A stretch of DNA of 11,883 nucleotides, from contig JAHFQG010000027.1 of NCBI GenBank assembly GCA_023266415.1, positions 1 through 11,883 of the forward strand. The letters are read 5' to 3'. Source of the DNA: Francisellaceae bacterium. Its GTDB lineage: Bacteria; Pseudomonadota; Gammaproteobacteria; Berkiellales; Berkiellaceae. Below are positions 5,696 to 11,883 of this stretch, piece after piece. Every line of letters begins with the position of its first letter. Within the stretch, counting starts at the first letter, position 1. The notes under the pieces were generated by a model, which searched no databases, was not told the origin of the DNA, and saw nothing but the letters and a program-made list of their open reading frames with translations. The position numbers and the translations under genes were made by a program.

Positions 5696-6837
5696 CAGCA
5701 ACGCCCGAAGATACCCCGGTACTAAAACGCCATCGCTTAGGCTTGATGATATTTTTAACCACCCTGGCGTTTGGCATCACCGTTGGGCTTTGTCTTGGCC
5801 TTATCCCAATTATTTGGGCCTTATCGCCCCTATTGGCCATTTTGTTCTCCGTGTTTACTACCCTCTTGGCAGTCTTTATCTTTATGAAAATAGCCCATAC
5901 CTTAAAAGTATGGCCAGCCAAAAATGAAGACAGACAAATGGAAAAAAAAGGTTTTCATCAAAAACACTCTTTTAAAAAATTTTTTTCAGGACACACAAAA
6001 TCTAAAAAAGACACCGAATTAAGAGAAGTTGGATACAACAAAGACACTTTTCACGACACCCCCTCTTCCCGAAAAAAATTTAATGGACAACATATTTATT
6101 TTCAGTTATCCAACATACATATAGAGCTTCAGTTGTTTTTTTTAGATCTCTATCGCTTTATCTTTCGTAAAAAATCTACCGAAGAGGAACCCCAAGGAGA
6201 CACCGAACGCAAAGTCTTGCCCGCCAACGAACAAAAGCTCAACCATGCAACCACCATCATAAACTATCGTGTGGCCTCCTTGAGCACTAGGAGTTCGTTA
6301 GTTGACAAACTTTCTTCTATCAAACAAAATTATCACGACTGGCGACACCCCATCAATCATCATAGAAATCATCGCCTGTTACGCGATGTTATTTTATACT
6401 TAGACCCTAACCATGAAACGGTTAGAGCTTACCGGCATGATATGAAAAAAATATACTTATACAAACGCCTATTGCACGGCTGCCACTCCTTGATGTCAAC
6501 CATTATTTCATACCTAGATCCCTACCATCAATTCTGTACACCCTATAAAAACACAATAAAAAAACTGACCTCAGAAGGGTTTATTCTCTTAATGAACAAA
6601 ATTATTTCCATTTTTGGGGAGGGAACGGGCGAAGGCGCCCGTGAGCTAAAGAAAGCTTGGTTCGAATATCAGCAAAGCGCCAAAATAGAGATCACTCCCC
6701 CACCAGGCGTGCTCTTTGCCAGAACACGCCTAAACCCAACAAAACAACCTGCTTTAACAAAAACGCCCCCAGAAGCCCCCATCCCTCCCGCCTTCGCTGC
6801 TTTCCCGAAACTCACCCATTCAGAAAACGCCCAATAA
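5644..6837 (+). CDS. Hypothetical membrane protein with internal YLDPxH repeats (cluster gene B)
   Basis: 397 aa, unrecognised. Two adjacent hydrophobic segments at about 33-57 and 60-84 form a hairpin-like pair after a charged 30-residue N-terminus. A long hydrophilic domain follows, with a Lys-rich stretch at about 98-120. It carries an internal repeat: LLRDVILYLDPNH (245-257) and SLMSTIISYLDPYH (282-295), 38 residues apart, with a weaker third LMNKIISIF (316-324). The tail from about 350 is proline-rich (TPPPGV, TPPEAPIPP). The start at 5644 overlaps gene A by 52 bp and has no clear ribosome site, so translational coupling or a later start (ATG at 5746, just inside the first membrane segment) is possible. 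It is probably cotranscribed with genes A and C. Confidence 0.7.
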   Translation: MDEPKKYDNKTDRRSALTATPEDTPVLKRHRLGLMIFLTTLAFGITVGLCLGLIPIIWALSPLLAILFSVFTTLLAVFIFMKIAHTLKVWPAKNEDRQMEKKGFHQKHSFKKFFSGHTKSKKDTELREVGYNKDTFHDTPSSRKKFNGQHIYFQLSNIHIELQLFFLDLYRFIFRKKSTEEEPQGDTERKVLPANEQKLNHATTIINYRVASLSTRSSLVDKLSSIKQNYHDWRHPINHHRNHRLLRDVILYLDPNHETVRAYRHDMKKIYLYKRLLHGCHSLMSTIISYLDPYHQFCTPYKNTIKKLTSEGFILLMNKIISIFGEGTGEGARELKKAWFEYQQSAKIEITPPPGVLFARTRLNPTKQPALTKTPPEAPIPPAFAAFPKLTHSENAQ

Positions 6838-6876
6838 GCCGATATGCTCCTCGGAAGTAACACTGGAGCATTGACC

Positions 6877-7662
6877 ATGGGCCAAACACCAGACAATGAG
6901 CAAAATACCTCAAATCGACTAAAGGCCGTTGCCTTGCTATTGACGGCTGCATCCACCCTATCGTCTGCCTTAAGTAACTTCATTCACTTAATCACCAATT
7001 TCAGTAACCTCAAGGGCGGCATTGGATTGCCTATTTTTACCCTAATCATGGATTTCCCTATTTTCATTTACTGCCAATATGTCACCTGGCGTGAATATGC
7101 CAAGATGAAAAATGCGACACCAGAGGCACAACAGAATAAAAAAATAGCCTTTTGGATAGGCATTGCCGAAGGTATTGGACTAACTGCTCTGAGCATTGGC
7201 GATTTTAGCACCATTTTTTGGCCCGTGGCTTTCACAATAGCAGGCCCCATTCTAACGATACTGGCATTTTCTATTTTTGCCGGCTTGGCATTAAGAGATT
7301 TAGCAATACAAATTAAACAATATCGGAATCCGGAGCTTGGTCAACTAACTGAAAAAGAAAGAAAAATGCAGCGCATTCAAATGCTGTGGAAACTGCTCTC
7401 TATCATTGGATGCTTGGGGGTTGTTGCCGTCATCGGGAGCCTCATAGGCACACCCATAGGCCTTCCTGTTATTGCGGGATTGATGTTGGGGTTTGGACTG
7501 CTTCGAGTCGTATCGAGCCTAAGTACCCCCGTTAAAATAAAACATCAAATTTCTGTTTCTTCGGAAAAATCAGAAGAAAAAGACAATACTTTAGCCCCCT
7601 CACCCAGCCAAAAACCCTTATTGTCCAACAAAGCAAAACCTAAGCAAGACAATCTGCTCTAG
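6877..7662 (+). CDS. Hypothetical polytopic membrane protein (cluster gene C)
   Basis: 261 aa, unrecognised. About six hydrophobic segments (17-39, 49-69, 90-108, 112-138, 172-192, 195-212), then a hydrophilic tail rich in Ser, Lys, Glu and Pro (about 220-261; SSEKSEEKDN). Charged loops at 71-90 and 140-170 separate the segment pairs. I chose ATG 6877 because GGAG lies 8 nt upstream; an in-frame ATG at 6844 has no ribosome site and would add 11 residues. It begins 39 bp after gene B on the same strand, so the two are probably in one operon. No transporter or enzyme motif is visible. The acidic/serine-rich tail would fit a secretion signal of the Dot/Icm E-block kind, but this is speculative. 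Confidence 0.75.
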   Translation: MGQTPDNEQNTSNRLKAVALLLTAASTLSSALSNFIHLITNFSNLKGGIGLPIFTLIMDFPIFIYCQYVTWREYAKMKNATPEAQQNKKIAFWIGIAEGIGLTALSIGDFSTIFWPVAFTIAGPILTILAFSIFAGLALRDLAIQIKQYRNPELGQLTEKERKMQRIQMLWKLLSIIGCLGVVAVIGSLIGTPIGLPVIAGLMLGFGLLRVVSSLSTPVKIKHQISVSSEKSEEKDNTLAPSPSQKPLLSNKAKPKQDNLL

Positions 7663-7834
7663 CGAACTGCCGGACACGATGCTCTCCGAACAATTGCCTC
7701 CCCTAAGCCCACCCCTAACAAAAAAACAGATTAACAAAGGGTAAAATACATACCCCCTCGCTGGCCATCCCAGCCATGTATCCGCATATATGATATCATG
7801 TGGGCATTAGAGCGAATAACCTCTTTGAGGACAC
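7663..7834. other. Leader region of cluster gene D
   Basis: 172 bp without a gene. It holds a small stem GCTGG/CCAGC (7760-7774) and a perfect 10-bp palindrome ATGATATCAT (7790-7799) that contains most of a TATGAT -10-like hexamer (7789-7794). This suggests gene D has its own, possibly repressor-controlled, start. No clear terminator for gene C is visible. Confidence 0.35.

Positions 7835-11883
<4,049 letters not shown>

Noticed and set aside
5592..5921. 109-aa minus-strand ORF opposite the gene A/B overlap
   Set aside because: No recognisable motif, and it is a mirror of the plus-strand genes that have promoter and membrane-segment support.

Overview
The window looks like a stretch of chromosome from a Gram-negative proteobacterium. 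The housekeeping genes (ttcA, fadH, an ArgO/LysE exporter, a PepN-type aminopeptidase, a DUF938 methyltransferase remnant, a secreted TPR protein) most resemble gammaproteobacterial families. A glycine-zipper lipoprotein of the rickettsial 17 kDa antigen family, a eukaryotic-like protein kinase, a run of orphan membrane proteins, and abundant small palindromic repeats suggest a host-associated, possibly intracellular lifestyle. A Legionellales-like bacterium would fit, but this is inference and the order is not proven.

Layout. 1-2791: two inverted copies of a 103-bp repeat (17-119 and 2597-2699, one mismatch) bracket a minus-strand 17 kDa-antigen-like lipoprotein (160-627) and a divergent, visibly AT-rich Ser/Thr kinase-like gene (819-2585). 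The right copy lies in a complete 186-bp MITE-like element (2597-2782) with 17-bp terminal inverted repeats of IS903/IS5 type and a 9-bp target duplication (8/9 match). 2803-4930: ttcA (tRNA 2-thiocytidine synthesis, minus), a 338-bp gap with palindromes, a short C-terminal remnant of a DUF938 methyltransferase (plus), and a secreted TPR protein (minus).

5020-8536: a strong sigma70-like promoter starts a plus-strand cluster of four unrecognised membrane proteins. The first two overlap by 52 bp, the third follows 39 bp later, and the fourth has its own leader. Three have one closely spaced pair of hydrophobic segments followed by a hydrophilic charged or proline-rich tail; the third is polytopic. 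This architecture recalls inclusion-membrane or translocated effector proteins and is the best candidate for an undescribed system.

8533-11883: fadH (2,4-dienoyl-CoA reductase, minus), meeting the last cluster gene tail-to-tail with overlapping stops. It is divergent from a plus-strand gene that runs off the window and encodes an ArgO/LysE-family exporter fused in frame to the N-terminal domain of a PepN-type M1 aminopeptidase. Base skew on the plus strand flips sharply from C-rich to G-rich near 9420, inside the intact fadH gene, as expected at an origin-side replichore switch.
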